Of a stretch of 64,000 bases of DNA, positions 16,414 through 26,030 are shown one piece after another. The stretch's first letter is position 1. Each line of letters opens with the position of its first letter. Both the position numbers and the translations under genes were made by a program. This DNA comes from Kamptonema formosum PCC 10802 (lineage in GTDB: Bacteria > Cyanobacteriota > Cyanobacteriia > Cyanobacteriales > Oscillatoriaceae): contig NZ_KB235948.1 in assembly GCF_000332335.1 (NCBI RefSeq), positions 5,178,343-5,242,342 of the forward strand, given 5' to 3'. Under the pieces are notes generated by a model. That model searched no databases, was not told the DNA's origin, and saw only the letters and a program-made list of their open reading frames with translations.

Positions 16414-18246
16414 ATGATTTTGACTAATTTCCGCTTTTTTAAAGCTCCAGAAATAAATATAAAATCTCTGCCGGCAGTGATGGCTTTTGGATTGGTTGTA
16501 GTTTTAGCTTTAATCACTCCGACTTTAGCCAATCTTAAGGATTTGTCGGGTTGGGCAGTCCAGTTGGGGGATGCCGTTTTGATAAATAACCCCCTGAATA
16601 GCGACTCGCCCTTGGGCACTAACCTGAGCGGTATTGCAGACTGGTCAACTGAAATGCCTTTCTTGGACGCCTTTAAATCTTCTAGGAAATGGATTACTCA
16701 GTGCGCGTCCGGAGAGCCGGGGTGTAGCGGGGCTTGGGATACGAATGAATACGATAAACTGGACTTAGATGAGGGGGGCTGGGTTAAGTCCCTACCGTCT
16801 CCTGAAGCTCCTCCTGAGTACACTCGCGTGCGCACAATCCTGCTTGATAATGACCGCTATCCAGGGGGGCAGTATGTTGTCCTGTATGATGGAGAAGGCA
16901 CTATAGAATACAGCTTTGACGCTCAGAAAAATCAGGCCGCTTCAACCCCTGGAAGGGATGTGATTGATATCACCCCCTCTCCCACCGGCACCCACCTGAT
17001 AATTACCTCAACCGACCCCAAGAAAACCGGAAATTATATTCGCAACATTCGGGTCGTACCAGCCGAAAATGAAGCAAATTACCAGTCCCAAATCTTCACC
17101 CCGGATTTCCTAGAAAAGATTCAGCAGTTTAGGGCGCTTCGTTTTATGGACTGGATGCAGACAAATAATTCTGACCAAAGTGAGTGGGAGAAAAGACCAA
17201 CAGTAGAAAAAGCCTCCTATGCCTATGGAGGAGGAGTGCCGGTTGAAATCATGGTTGCGCTAGCCAATCGCATGGAGGCTGATCCGTGGTTTAATATGCC
17301 ACACATGGCAACTGATGAATATATGACTGAGTTCGCTCAGCTAGTCAAAGATAGGTTAAAATCAAATCTAAAAGTTTATGTAGAGTTTTCTAATGAGGTT
17401 TGGAATTGGCAATTTCACCAAGCTCATTATGCCTTGCAACAAGGTAAAGCTCGGTGGGGGCAGGATAAAGGAGATGCTTTTATGCAGTGGTACGGTATGC
17501 GCACCGCTCAGATGTGCGATCTCTGGAAAAGCGCATTCGGCAATCAAAAAAATCGCGTCGCCTGCGTGATGGGGACTCAAACAGCATGGAAAGGGTTAGA
17601 AAATTACCCTTTAGAATGCTCGTACTGGGTGGCGGAGGGGAATCAACCCTGCTACCAGCACGGGATTGACGCCTATGCCATAACGGGATATTTTAGTGGC
17701 GGCTTGGGTGCGCCAGAAAATTCCAGCACAGTAGAGTCTTGGTTGAATGACCCAGATGGGGGTTTTGGCAAAGCCTTTCAGCAATTAAAAGAGGGGCGTT
17801 TACTGGCCGGTTCTAAAGATAGCTTGCCTGACGTTTATGAATTATTTACCTATCACTCCCAAGTGGCGGAACAAAAAGGTTTAAAATTAGTGGCTTACGA
17901 AGGGGGGCAGCATATCACCGGCTCTCAAGGGGGAGAGAATAACGAGAGACTCACAAACTTCTTTATCGAACTGAACAGGCGTCCAGAAATGTACGGCATG
18001 TACACCCAGTTGCTGAATGACTGGAAAGCAGCCGGGGGGACTCTTTTTATGCACTTTTCCGATATAGGGCAGCCCAGTAAATGGGGGAGCTGGGGGGCTC
18101 TGGAGTACGCTCAGCAAAACGGAGCGCCTAAATACAATGCTTTGCAGGACTATATTGATAAAACTCCTTGCTGGTGGGAGAGCTGCGCTAGAGCAGAACT
18201 CATCCCTTACCACAAAATTGCCCGAATTTTTACCTTAATAAAGTAG
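16414..18246 (+). CDS. Putative secreted glycoside hydrolase, cellulase/GH-A-like
   Basis: A 610-residue exported protein with an N-terminal hydrophobic segment (LPAVMAFGLVVVLALITPTLA). The core resembles TIM-barrel clan GH-A enzymes: VYVEFSNEVWNW contains the Asn-Glu pair that carries the acid/base (Glu328), and LVAYEGGQH contains a candidate nucleophile (Glu496). FRALRFMDWMQTN and FNMPHMATDEYMTEFAQLVKDRL also fit a barrel. ATG at 16414 is chosen over TTG 16387 because AGGCAGGGGG precedes it. Genes of this kind inside exopolysaccharide loci may trim or release the polymer, which is inference. It is often annotated only as cellulose-binding. Composition is slightly more A+T-rich than the glycosyltransferase genes. 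Confidence 0.7.
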   Translation: MILTNFRFFKAPEINIKSLPAVMAFGLVVVLALITPTLANLKDLSGWAVQLGDAVLINNPLNSDSPLGTNLSGIADWSTEMPFLDAFKSSRKWITQCASGEPGCSGAWDTNEYDKLDLDEGGWVKSLPSPEAPPEYTRVRTILLDNDRYPGGQYVVLYDGEGTIEYSFDAQKNQAASTPGRDVIDITPSPTGTHLIITSTDPKKTGNYIRNIRVVPAENEANYQSQIFTPDFLEKIQQFRALRFMDWMQTNNSDQSEWEKRPTVEKASYAYGGGVPVEIMVALANRMEADPWFNMPHMATDEYMTEFAQLVKDRLKSNLKVYVEFSNEVWNWQFHQAHYALQQGKARWGQDKGDAFMQWYGMRTAQMCDLWKSAFGNQKNRVACVMGTQTAWKGLENYPLECSYWVAEGNQPCYQHGIDAYAITGYFSGGLGAPENSSTVESWLNDPDGGFGKAFQQLKEGRLLAGSKDSLPDVYELFTYHSQVAEQKGLKLVAYEGGQHITGSQGGENNERLTNFFIELNRRPEMYGMYTQLLNDWKAAGGTLFMHFSDIGQPSKWGSWGALEYAQQNGAPKYNALQDYIDKTPCWWESCARAELIPYHKIARIFTLIK

Positions 18247-18255
18247 TTTTAACCT

Positions 18256-19269
18256 GTGGGTTTGGAATCAGGGAAAACGGTTGTGAAGCGAGTCGGATTA
18301 GTTGCTATTGGACGGAATGAAGGCCAGCGCCTGCGCCAGTGCCTGCTCTCCGCTATCGGAAAAGTGGCTAAAGTTGTCTATGTCGATTCAGGTTCAACAG
18401 ATGGCAGTGTTGAATTAGCTCGCTCCCTCGGGGTAGATGCGGTTAATCTTGACCTGTCTGTACCGTTTACAGCCGCCCGCGCTCGCAATGCCGGTTTCGC
18501 CCGCCTGCTGGGAGCCAGCCCGCAAATTGAATTTGTGCAATTTGTTGATGGCGACTGCGAGATTGTTGACGGGTGGATAGAGCGCGCAGTGCGCGAACTC
18601 GACGCCAGACCTGACGTCGCCGCCGTTTGCGGTCGCCGGCGCGAGCGAAATCCCGACTTATCTATCTACAACCGGCTTTGCGATATGGAGTGGGACACGC
18701 CGGTGGGCGATACCAAATCCTGCGGTGGCGATGCCATGATGCGCGCAGAAGCCTTCCAACAAGCCGGCGGGTTCAATCCAGCTTTAATTGCCGGTGAGGA
18801 GCCAGAACTGTGCCTCAGACTCCGACAAAAAGGCTGGAAAATTGTGCGCGCCGATGCCGAAATGACCCTGCACGACGCGCAAATGACTCGTTTGAGCCAG
18901 TGGTGGAAGCGTGCTGTCCGCGCCGGTTACGCCTACGCCGAGGGAGCTTGGCTGCACGGAGGCGAACCGGAGCGCCACTGGGTCAGAGAAAGCCGCAGTA
19001 TTTGGTTCTGGGGGTTAGTCTTGCCGGCACTCGCCTTGGGGATGGCATGGCCAACACACGGCTTGAGCCTGTTGCTGCTCACCGGCTATCCTGTGCTAGG
19101 CTTCCGCATCTTCATTAACCTCCGCCGCCAAAACATCCCCCCCGATCGCGCCGCCCTCTACGCCCTCTCCTGCGTTCTGGGCAAGTTCCCGCAGCTAGGA
19201 GGAGCATTGGGATTTTTACAGGGTCAGCTACTGGGCGCTAAGCTGAGAATCATCGAGTACAAAAACTGA
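18256..19269 (+). CDS. Glycosyltransferase family 2, membrane-associated
   Basis: 337 residues, GTG start. The GT-A domain shows VAIGRNEGQRLRQCLLS, VVYVDSGSTDGSVELARSLG, the DxD motif in FVDGDCEIVDGW, and GGDAMMRAEAFQQAGGF..EEPELCLRLRQKGW. Hydrophobic segments near the C-terminus (IWFWGLVLPALALGMAW, LSLLLLTGYPVLGF) suggest membrane attachment with the catalytic domain in the cytoplasm. Ten bases separate it from the hydrolase gene, indicating one transcript. Donor and acceptor are unknown. Confidence 0.9.
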   Translation: MGLESGKTVVKRVGLVAIGRNEGQRLRQCLLSAIGKVAKVVYVDSGSTDGSVELARSLGVDAVNLDLSVPFTAARARNAGFARLLGASPQIEFVQFVDGDCEIVDGWIERAVRELDARPDVAAVCGRRRERNPDLSIYNRLCDMEWDTPVGDTKSCGGDAMMRAEAFQQAGGFNPALIAGEEPELCLRLRQKGWKIVRADAEMTLHDAQMTRLSQWWKRAVRAGYAYAEGAWLHGGEPERHWVRESRSIWFWGLVLPALALGMAWPTHGLSLLLLTGYPVLGFRIFINLRRQNIPPDRAALYALSCVLGKFPQLGGALGFLQGQLLGAKLRIIEYKN

Positions 19270-19440
19270 TGGAATTACTTGCGGTTGATTATTTTTTGCC
19301 TTTATAGCAATCAGTTAATAGGCCCAAAATCAGAAACATGCTATATAAATTAACGGCAGAAAATCCTGACTTTGCTAGCGCAAATGCCGCCCCATTTTGA
19401 CTGGAAGAGCGTCAGTATAAAAATCACACCTGTCGCTATT

Positions 19441-20238
19441 ATGACATCGAATCCGGCTTGTAGAAGTCCGAAAACCCCAGCCGCTTTGGTGATGACAGCC
19501 ACGATTGCGCCGCCTCCTGACGCAATCAACCTCGCCCGCAAAGACCCACAAGTTCGCTTGCGGGATTATTGTGAAGCCTTGACATTTTATCTGGGGGTTC
19601 CTTCCCAGTTTATCGACCGCATTCTATTCCTTGAGAACTCCGATAGCGATCTGAGCGCCATTCAGGACTTGGCAACTGCGGCTGCCGGGGACAAACAGGT
19701 TGAAATTATTTCTTTCCCTAAGGGGAATGAATACCCGCCAAAATTTGGAAAAGCCTATGGCGAATTTAGACTGCTTGATTACGGATTAAATCGCTCAAGC
19801 TTGCTGTCAGGAAGTGATATAATATGGAAAGTCACCGGAAGGCTTCGCCTGATGAATATCGACCGGCTCATCGAAACAGCCCCACCGAATTACGCGCTTT
19901 ATTGTGACTTGCGCCAAATCCCGCTGGGCAGGTATCTGTACGGGAACGAATGGATAGACCTGCGGTTTTTCTCCTTCACGCTGGAAGGGTACAGCAAATT
20001 TTTTAGGGACAGGGCTAACAGTCTGCGAGACACACCGAATCGCTCGGCGGAGCACTATCTTTATAAAGTTGTCGAAGAAGCCCTGCCGTCAGAATCCATT
20101 ATCCCTAGATTTAGGGTTCAGCCGGCTGTCGCAGGTCACAGCGGGTTCAGCAACACAGGCTACAAACACTGGAAATACAGACTGAAGAACGCAACTCGCT
20201 CTGTTTTCCGAAAAATTGCGCCGTGGTTATGGATTTAA
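19441..20238 (+). CDS. Unknown protein of polysaccharide loci, possible glycosyltransferase
   Basis: A 265-residue cytosolic-looking protein. A first strand (AALVMTATIAPP) leads into RKDPQVRLRDYCEALTFYL, then ILFLENSDSDLSAIQDLA, VEIISFPKGNEYPPKFGKAYGEFRLLDYGL, and DIIWKVTGRLRLMNIDRLI. This order of strand, acidic turn and KVTGR-type loop recalls GT-A enzymes, but no clear DxD motif is present, so function is inferred from context only. ATG at 19441 or 19492 are both possible; the first strand begins just before the second. The segment upstream contains a fragment of the TATAGC repeat family. Confidence 0.6.
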   Translation: MTSNPACRSPKTPAALVMTATIAPPPDAINLARKDPQVRLRDYCEALTFYLGVPSQFIDRILFLENSDSDLSAIQDLATAAAGDKQVEIISFPKGNEYPPKFGKAYGEFRLLDYGLNRSSLLSGSDIIWKVTGRLRLMNIDRLIETAPPNYALYCDLRQIPLGRYLYGNEWIDLRFFSFTLEGYSKFFRDRANSLRDTPNRSAEHYLYKVVEEALPSESIIPRFRVQPAVAGHSGFSNTGYKHWKYRLKNATRSVFRKIAPWLWI

Positions 20239-20337
20239 ACCCGCTCCCTATCAACCGCCAAATCACCCCGTTCTTAGCTGAAGTTTCCAGGCAGGCTCCT
20301 GAATTCTTAGTCTACAATGTCAGCTAAGCGCGGTTTT

Positions 20338-20421
20338 CATATTAGTGAGGTGCTGAGAAACCCGGTTTCTTTAACAAACCAGGTTTCTGGGGCCTGCTCC
20401 ATCCAACTGAAAACGCCTATA
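20338..20421. repeat. Palindromic repeat, AGAAACCCGGTTTCT family
   Basis: Copy with both palindromes (AGAAACCCGGTTTCT, TTAAC, AAACCAGGTTTCT), flanked by ATTAGTGAGGTGCTG and CCATCCAACTGAAAACGCCTATA. The CCTATA end points at the GT4 gene 69 bases downstream. Confidence 0.85.
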
Positions 20422-20489
20422 AAGGCTTTCAAACGTGCGCTGGCCCAAATTTCTAAATTGATGATATCTCCTGAGAAGGAAAACCTGTT

Positions 20490-21839
20490 ATGCGAGTTTT
20501 AATTGTTGCTGAACACGCCTCCGCCCAGTTCGGCGGTGAGGCAATCTTGCCGCTGCACTACTTCCGGCTGCTCCGCCAGCGCAACATTGAGGCGTGGCTG
20601 GTGGTTCACGCCCGCACGCGGACTGAACTCGAAGCGCTGTTTCCCTCGGACAGCCACCGGCTCCACTTCGCACCCGACACTTGGCTGCACCGGCTGCTGT
20701 ATCGTTGCGGGACGCTTTTGCCGCCACGGGTGGGCGAAGTTACGGTGGGGCTGCTCAGCCACCTCCACACGCAAATCCTCCAGCGCCGCATCGTCCGCCG
20801 GCTGGTTCGCGAGCACGGCATCGATATCGTTCACGAACCCATACCCGTCTCGCCAAAATCCCCCTCACTGATGTTTGCTCTCTGCGCGCCGGTTATTGTC
20901 GGACCGCTCAACGGCGGTATGGAATTCCCACCGGCATTTAGCTCCCGCCAAAGCCTCTCAGAACAGCTGGCAGTAGCTCTCGGTCGCCGGTGCTCCAATT
21001 TCTGCAATCGCATTCTCCCCGGGAAGCTGAGGGCGCAAACCGTGCTAGTTGCCAATCAGCGCACTCTCCAGGCACTGCCGGCGGGCACCCGCGGTCGAGT
21101 CATTGAACTGGCGGACAACGGGGTGGATTTTTCGGTGTGGCAGCCCCCTCCCCTGAAATCTAAACCGGCTTCCGAGAGAGTGCATTTTGCTTTTGCTGGC
21201 CGGCTTGTCGGCTGGAAAGCAGTGGATTTACTGCTGGAAGCTTTCGTGCCGGTCGCCGCCCAAACCGGTGCTCTCCTAGAAATTATTGGCGACGGCGAAG
21301 GGCGGCAGCAATTAGAAGCTCAGGCGGCTAATTTAGGCTTAACCGGCAGCGTCGCCTTTGCCGGCTGGCTCTCTCAGGAGGGGGTAGCCTCCAGACTGCA
21401 GCAAGCCGACGCACTGGTTCTGCCCAGCCTATTTGAGTGCGGCGGAGCGGTGGTTTTGGAGGCAATGGCAATGGGGCTGCCGGTGATTGCCACCGGCTGG
21501 GGCGGACCGGCAGATTATCTCGATTCTACCTGCGGTATTTTAGTTGCGCCGGCATCTAGGAAAGCATTCGTCAGCGGACTGACTGACGCCATGCTGAAAC
21601 TGGCAGCCTCGCCCGAACTGCGGCAGAAAATGGGGCGCGCCGGCATTGAGCGCATCCGCCAGCATTTTGACTGGGAGCGCAAAATCGATCGGATGGTTGA
21701 AATTTACCAGCAGACTGCTGCCGGGGCGCAGAAAAAACCTGCCGCTTCAAACCCCGCTGAAAAACTTCAGATATTCCCCCTCCTTTTCCTTTCTTTTCCT
21801 TGGCGTTCTTGGCATCTTGGCAATTTATTAAAAAAATAA
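20490..21839 (+). CDS. Glycosyltransferase family 4
   Basis: 449 residues. The N-terminal motif is VLIVAEHASAQFGGEAILPLHYFRLLRQRNIEAWLVV. The C-terminal domain shows HFAFAGRLVGWKAVDLLLEAF, the conserved GR-x3-K, and FECGGAVVLEAMAMGLPVIATGWGGPADYL, with the E-x7-E motif. The C-terminal 40 residues are basic and hydrophobic (FPLLFLSFPWRSWHLGNLLKK) and look like non-homologous tail. The stop codon and the next ATG are separated by one base, so translation is probably coupled. A good ribosome site (GAGAAGGA) precedes ATG 20490. Confidence 0.92.
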   Translation: MRVLIVAEHASAQFGGEAILPLHYFRLLRQRNIEAWLVVHARTRTELEALFPSDSHRLHFAPDTWLHRLLYRCGTLLPPRVGEVTVGLLSHLHTQILQRRIVRRLVREHGIDIVHEPIPVSPKSPSLMFALCAPVIVGPLNGGMEFPPAFSSRQSLSEQLAVALGRRCSNFCNRILPGKLRAQTVLVANQRTLQALPAGTRGRVIELADNGVDFSVWQPPPLKSKPASERVHFAFAGRLVGWKAVDLLLEAFVPVAAQTGALLEIIGDGEGRQQLEAQAANLGLTGSVAFAGWLSQEGVASRLQQADALVLPSLFECGGAVVLEAMAMGLPVIATGWGGPADYLDSTCGILVAPASRKAFVSGLTDAMLKLAASPELRQKMGRAGIERIRQHFDWERKIDRMVEIYQQTAAGAQKKPAASNPAEKLQIFPLLFLSFPWRSWHLGNLLKK

Positions 21840-21840
21840 C

Positions 21841-22893
21841 ATGAAGTACCATTTAGCCTTAGGACGACCGGCAGACCTAGAGAGTATCGCCCGCGACGCC
21901 GCTGCCGGCATTTGCCCCCGGCACGTCATGTGGGCGCTCAGCCGGCAGCTGGGGGCGACTGTCCACCAGCCGGGAGCCGAGCCGGTGCTGCCTTCAGACA
22001 GGATTCGCTCTCAAATAGCGAGCCGGCCCGAACACTGGGCCCTAGCCCGCACCCTGTCCGAACAGCTCACAAGTGACGACCTGATATACTGCACCGGCGA
22101 AGATATTGGCATTCCTGTAGCAGCGCTGTGCGGCGCTAAACCGGACCGGCCCAAGATCGCCGTCACTCTCCACAATATAGACCGGCCTCGCGGGCGTGTG
22201 GCCTTGAAGCTGTTCCGCTTGGCGCAGCGCACTGACCTGTTCTTGCCGGTCGCCCGCCCCGCGTTCGATTTCCTCCGCCGCTCCCTGCGCCTCCCAGAAA
22301 GCCGCATCCGCACGCTCCCCGAACAGACGGACACGACCTTTTTCACGCCCGGTCCGCCCTCACCAGACAAGCGGCGTCCAGTGATTGCCAGCGCCGGACT
22401 GGAGATGCGGGACTGCCGCACCCTCGCCGAAGCGACACAGGATCTAGAGGTGGACGTCAAGATTAGCGGTTTTTCCCGAGACGCTCGCGCCAGTGCGCGG
22501 GCGTTCCCAAAAACCCTGCCGGCCAATATGTCCCGCCGCTTCTACTCGTGGCCCGAGCTGGTGCAGCTCTACCGCGACGCCGACGTAGTGGCCATCAGCC
22601 TCACAGACAGCAAATCCTGCGCCGGCATCACCACCCTGCTGGAGGCGATGGCGTGCCGGCGACCGGTGGTGGTGACTCGCACCCGAGGTCTTGCCGATTA
22701 CCTCGCCACTCCGGGCGCAGTCACCGCCGTCAATCCCGGCGATCCCGCCGGTTTGCGCCAAGCGATCCTCCGCCTGCTGAATAACCCCCAAGAGGCGCAA
22801 CAGCAGGCTGAGCGCGGCTACGAACTGGCTGTCAAGCATCACAACAGCGAGCGGTATGTCGGAGCCCTCACCGCACAGCTGGCATTACTGTAG
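21841..22893 (+). CDS. Glycosyltransferase family 4-like
   Basis: A 350-residue GT-B protein of lower similarity to classical GT4. The N-terminal part includes DDLIYCTGEDIGIPVAALCG, VTLHNID and FLPVARPAFDFLRRSL. The C-terminal part has the donor-site region DSKSCAGITTLLEAMACRRPVVVTRTRGLADYL; the first Glu of the usual E-x7-E is replaced (SKSCAGITTLLE). Such variants exist in active enzymes. It is translationally linked to the previous gene and ends the + strand arm of the locus, facing the - strand arm. Confidence 0.82.
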   Translation: MKYHLALGRPADLESIARDAAAGICPRHVMWALSRQLGATVHQPGAEPVLPSDRIRSQIASRPEHWALARTLSEQLTSDDLIYCTGEDIGIPVAALCGAKPDRPKIAVTLHNIDRPRGRVALKLFRLAQRTDLFLPVARPAFDFLRRSLRLPESRIRTLPEQTDTTFFTPGPPSPDKRRPVIASAGLEMRDCRTLAEATQDLEVDVKISGFSRDARASARAFPKTLPANMSRRFYSWPELVQLYRDADVVAISLTDSKSCAGITTLLEAMACRRPVVVTRTRGLADYLATPGAVTAVNPGDPAGLRQAILRLLNNPQEAQQQAERGYELAVKHHNSERYVGALTAQLALL

Positions 22894-23039
22894 TGCTGAC
22901 AGCCTGCGGGCGCAGCTGCCGGTGGCCCTCGCGCCATCCAGAACAGTGAAAATCCGCCCGCTTCGCTGTTTCATCCCTCTGTCGCGCACAAAATTCCCCA
23001 CTCGCGCTTGCAACCCAATTCAATACGGAAAAGCAAAAC

Positions 23040-24455
23040 CTATTCTTCGGGTGGGAACAGATTAATCATTCCTTTTTTACTCAACCAGAATAAAACCAGA
23101 GCCGGTGTCAGGGCAACAGACGCGCCGGCTGCCCCCATTAATATGAATTTTTTCTTCGACCCGCTGGGAGCGTCTGGCAAGCTAGGCTCCGCTAGCATTT
23201 GTAACGGTGGGTAAGCCGCAGAAGTCTCGGGCTGGCTCAAGTTTAATTTCGCCACCGTAGAAGTAAAAATCGCTTGAGCCACTTGCACCTCTTGATCCAG
23301 GCTATCTAAGGTAGGCTGCTCCTTAGTTAAAAGCTTGAGGCGGGTTTCTTGCTCAGCAATTTGCTGGCTGAGCGCTTCAGCATTCGCCATCATTCCTTGC
23401 GCCTCTCCCCGCACGGTGATTAACTCCTGGAACAGAGTCGCGCGCTCTCCAGAAGCGCCCCCACTTACGGTCAGGGTGAGAAAATCCAAAACCTCTGGCT
23501 CCACCGGCTTCGCCAGAATCAAATTCCCCCGCTCCATTAAAGCCGCGCGAGCCGCTGCCTGCTTAGTTCTTTCCGCCTCAACCATCGGGGAAGCCGGCGT
23601 CCATTTGGCTATTAATGTTACAAGATTCGCGCTAGCTTCACTGTACTTTTTTAAATACTCTTGAAAGATTTGATCTCCTTGGAGAGTCAAAGCATCAACG
23701 GCTTGTTGGGGCGACATCCCCAGATTAGCAGACAGCAGCTCCTGGCGGCGAGCCGCTAGCTGCTGCTCTCCTAACAGTTCCGACCTTTCCTTGCGCAACT
23801 CCTCAATATTATCTGCCACTTTGTCTATTTGGTCAGAATTATTCAAAATTGAGGTCGCCTTATACTGCGACAGGCGCTCTTGCGCGGCTTTAAACTTCTC
23901 CTGAGCCGAGCGCAGAACCGCTCGAGTTTCTTCCTTTTGCCGCTGGGATTCCTTAACGCTGAGTAAATCCACCTGTTTGATTAAAGCTTCATTGAGTGCC
24001 AGCGCTTTTTTATAAGCTTCTTCTGGAGTGCCGCCGCTAATCTGAAACTCCATGATTGTAGTATTCGGCACCAAGGTGATTTTTGGTTTGCCAAATTTTG
24101 CTGCCGGCACCCCAGCCGCCCTAGCCGCAGCCGACAGCACTGATGGGCTATTGGCTAGGTACTGGTAATTGTCTCGCGGATCTAACCGCTGGCTGTACCC
24201 CGCCAGCTCGCCACTAGATGAGGCGGGACCCACTCCCGGCAAGTTAACATTCACTCCCGACTTGGACGGGGGAAGATGTAAAGACCACTGAGCTGTGTAA
24301 TTGGGGGCTTGTTTTTTCATTGCCAGAATCGCTCCCCCCCAAATAATGCCATTTAGCAAAATCCCCAAAATTAGATATAGCCAGCCGGACGTCAGCCAGG
24401 AACGCCGCGCTTCAATTGCTGTTGAAGTTTGCGGAATCTCTAAAACTCTCGACAT
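23040..24455 (-). CDS. wzz: Wzz-type polysaccharide co-polymerase
   Basis: A 471-residue inner-membrane protein with the chain-length-determinant plan: TM1 at about residues 24-45 (GWLYLILGILLNGIIWGGAIL), a long periplasmic coiled-coil region (about 150-400, rich in Gln/Glu/Lys), a Pro-rich stretch (PPLQMLAEPSLPDAPSGSKKK) and TM2 (FILMGAAGASVALTPALVLFWL). No tyrosine kinase domain is fused, so length control would depend on a separate kinase or none. It should work with the Wzy-like protein at 10698. It is transcribed leftward, tail-to-tail with the GT4 gene ending at 22893. Confidence 0.88.
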   Translation of the reverse strand: MSRVLEIPQTSTAIEARRSWLTSGWLYLILGILLNGIIWGGAILAMKKQAPNYTAQWSLHLPPSKSGVNVNLPGVGPASSSGELAGYSQRLDPRDNYQYLANSPSVLSAAARAAGVPAAKFGKPKITLVPNTTIMEFQISGGTPEEAYKKALALNEALIKQVDLLSVKESQRQKEETRAVLRSAQEKFKAAQERLSQYKATSILNNSDQIDKVADNIEELRKERSELLGEQQLAARRQELLSANLGMSPQQAVDALTLQGDQIFQEYLKKYSEASANLVTLIAKWTPASPMVEAERTKQAAARAALMERGNLILAKPVEPEVLDFLTLTVSGGASGERATLFQELITVRGEAQGMMANAEALSQQIAEQETRLKLLTKEQPTLDSLDQEVQVAQAIFTSTVAKLNLSQPETSAAYPPLQMLAEPSLPDAPSGSKKKFILMGAAGASVALTPALVLFWLSKKGMINLFPPEE

Positions 24456-24830
24456 TGAAAGTTTCCTAAACTTAAAATTTTCCTGTCAAATAAAGTCGGC
24501 GGTTTTCTTGAACTTTCCCTCTCCTACCCAAGCGGTAGTGGCCCCATCTTTATCAAGCTTAGGCACTGGCGTTGAAGAAATCATCCCCCTGAAGACGGAA
24601 AAGCGAGGGGGGAAGGGCAAGAAGATTCCCCCCCTGATATAGCCTCTCTCATATTAGTGAGGTACTGAGAAACCCGGTTCCTTAAAGAAACCGGGTTTCT
24701 GGGCCATAGTTCACAAAAAACCTAACCCCCCACCCCCCTTCCCGCGCTCGGAAGAGGCGGAAATTTCACCGGCTCCCCCTCCGCGAAAAGCGGGGAGCGG
24801 GTTGGGATGCCTGGTTCCTCCCAACAGCTC
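24456..24830. other. Intergenic region with a repeat
   Basis: 375 bases between wzz and the processive GT2 gene. It includes the palindromic repeat at 24638-24714 and a C-rich palindrome-like stretch at about 24725-24800. Nothing coding was recognised. Confidence 0.6.
24638..24714. repeat. Palindromic repeat, AGAAACCCGGTTTCT family
   Basis: TATAGCCTCTCTCATATTAGTGAGGTACTGAG, then two palindromes, then GGGCCATAGTTCAC. The TATAGCC end faces the wzz gene, which starts 183 bases to the left. Confidence 0.9.
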
Positions 24831-26018
24831 TCAGGTGTCGCGTTCTGTTCGCACCCACTCGGTTTGACGCCGGACCAGAAAAGCCAGGTAGAGCGGAATT
24901 TTCCACAGCAAATACAGCGGAACAGCCGCCAGCGCCCGCACCGGCAGCGCCGCACGGCCAAAGAACGCCCAAGCTGTCACTATCGACAAAAAAATCAGCA
25001 TCCCGCTGCCGGCTAGCAAGCAAGCGGGCACCGGCGACGCCCCCCACACCGCAGCCAAGATGGCGGCTGCAGTGCCCGCCCCCCACAGCATCACCAGCAA
25101 AGAAAGCGGCGGCACGCACAAATCCAGCGCCAGCGCCAGCAAATCAAATCGCTTCTGCCGAATGGCTTCTTTGAGCAGTCGGGGCACTTGCGTGAGCAGC
25201 GTTTCTATGTGACCGTGCTCCCATCGCGTTCTCTGACTTTTTGCCGCCGGCTCCTGTTTGGGGAGAGTGCCGGTCACTCTCGCCTCCGGGGCAAACACCG
25301 GCGGGTGACCCGCGACCGCCAGATCCAAACCCAGCTGCATGTCCTCTACAATGTTGCCGGTGGCTAAAGAAGTCGAGCGAATCACCGCCGGCTCAAAAGC
25401 CATTCCCGTGCCGGTGAGCAAGCATGGCAGACCCAATCTGTCAAGCCCCCGGGGGCGGACTAAATTTTTCACCAAAAACGCCAGCGCCGAAACCAAATCC
25501 CGCGCCTGAGGACTGGGGGGCACTTCCAGCAGGTATGTCGCCTGCACCGGCCTTCCTTTGGCCACCGCTATTCGCGCCAGACGCTCAACTGCGCCTGGCT
25601 CTACAGTGCAGTCGGCATCCACCACCACCACCGCCGCCGGCGGATCGGCCTCCAGAAACCGCAAACCGCAGTCCAAAGCGTAGCCCTTCCCCCGACGCGA
25701 CGCATCCCGCCGTTCAATGACAATAGCCCCCGCCTCACGGGCAACTTCCGCCGTTCGGTCGCTGCAATTATCTGCGACAGCCACCAGCCGGTCGCCCGCT
25801 TTCAATTCCGGCTGCAGCGTCTCAACTGTTTTTCGGATCGCTGCTTCCTCATTGTGCGCCGGCACTAATACAGCCACCCGGGGCTTTTCTTTGGCGGAAT
25901 CCGACTGAACGCCAGCTGCCGGCAGTAGCGCCGCAGCGCACTCCGCGAACAGGACCGCACTGGGAACCAGCAGCCCGAGGGCGAGCGCAAACAGCACAGT
26001 ATCAACCAGTAAAACCAT
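24831..26018 (-). CDS. Processive family 2 glycosyltransferase, cellulose-synthase-like
   Basis: 395 residues: one N-terminal membrane segment, a GT-A domain, then about three C-terminal membrane segments. The complete processive set is visible: VLVPAHNEE with the following DNCSD, DADC (DxD), the acidic VED in TGNIVEDMQLG, and the Q-x2-RW motif in SQRTRWEHG. That combination normally marks polymerising enzymes such as cellulose or hyaluronan synthases, although single-transfer relatives exist. It sits 12 bases downstream of the GT4 gene (both leftward), so it is the second gene of that operon, whose upstream region carries dyad copy 4. Confidence 0.88.
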   Translation of the reverse strand: MVLLVDTVLFALALGLLVPSAVLFAECAAALLPAAGVQSDSAKEKPRVAVLVPAHNEEAAIRKTVETLQPELKAGDRLVAVADNCSDRTAEVAREAGAIVIERRDASRRGKGYALDCGLRFLEADPPAAVVVVDADCTVEPGAVERLARIAVAKGRPVQATYLLEVPPSPQARDLVSALAFLVKNLVRPRGLDRLGLPCLLTGTGMAFEPAVIRSTSLATGNIVEDMQLGLDLAVAGHPPVFAPEARVTGTLPKQEPAAKSQRTRWEHGHIETLLTQVPRLLKEAIRQKRFDLLALALDLCVPPLSLLVMLWGAGTAAAILAAVWGASPVPACLLAGSGMLIFLSIVTAWAFFGRAALPVRALAAVPLYLLWKIPLYLAFLVRRQTEWVRTERDT

Positions 26019-26030
26019 ATAAAAACCAGC

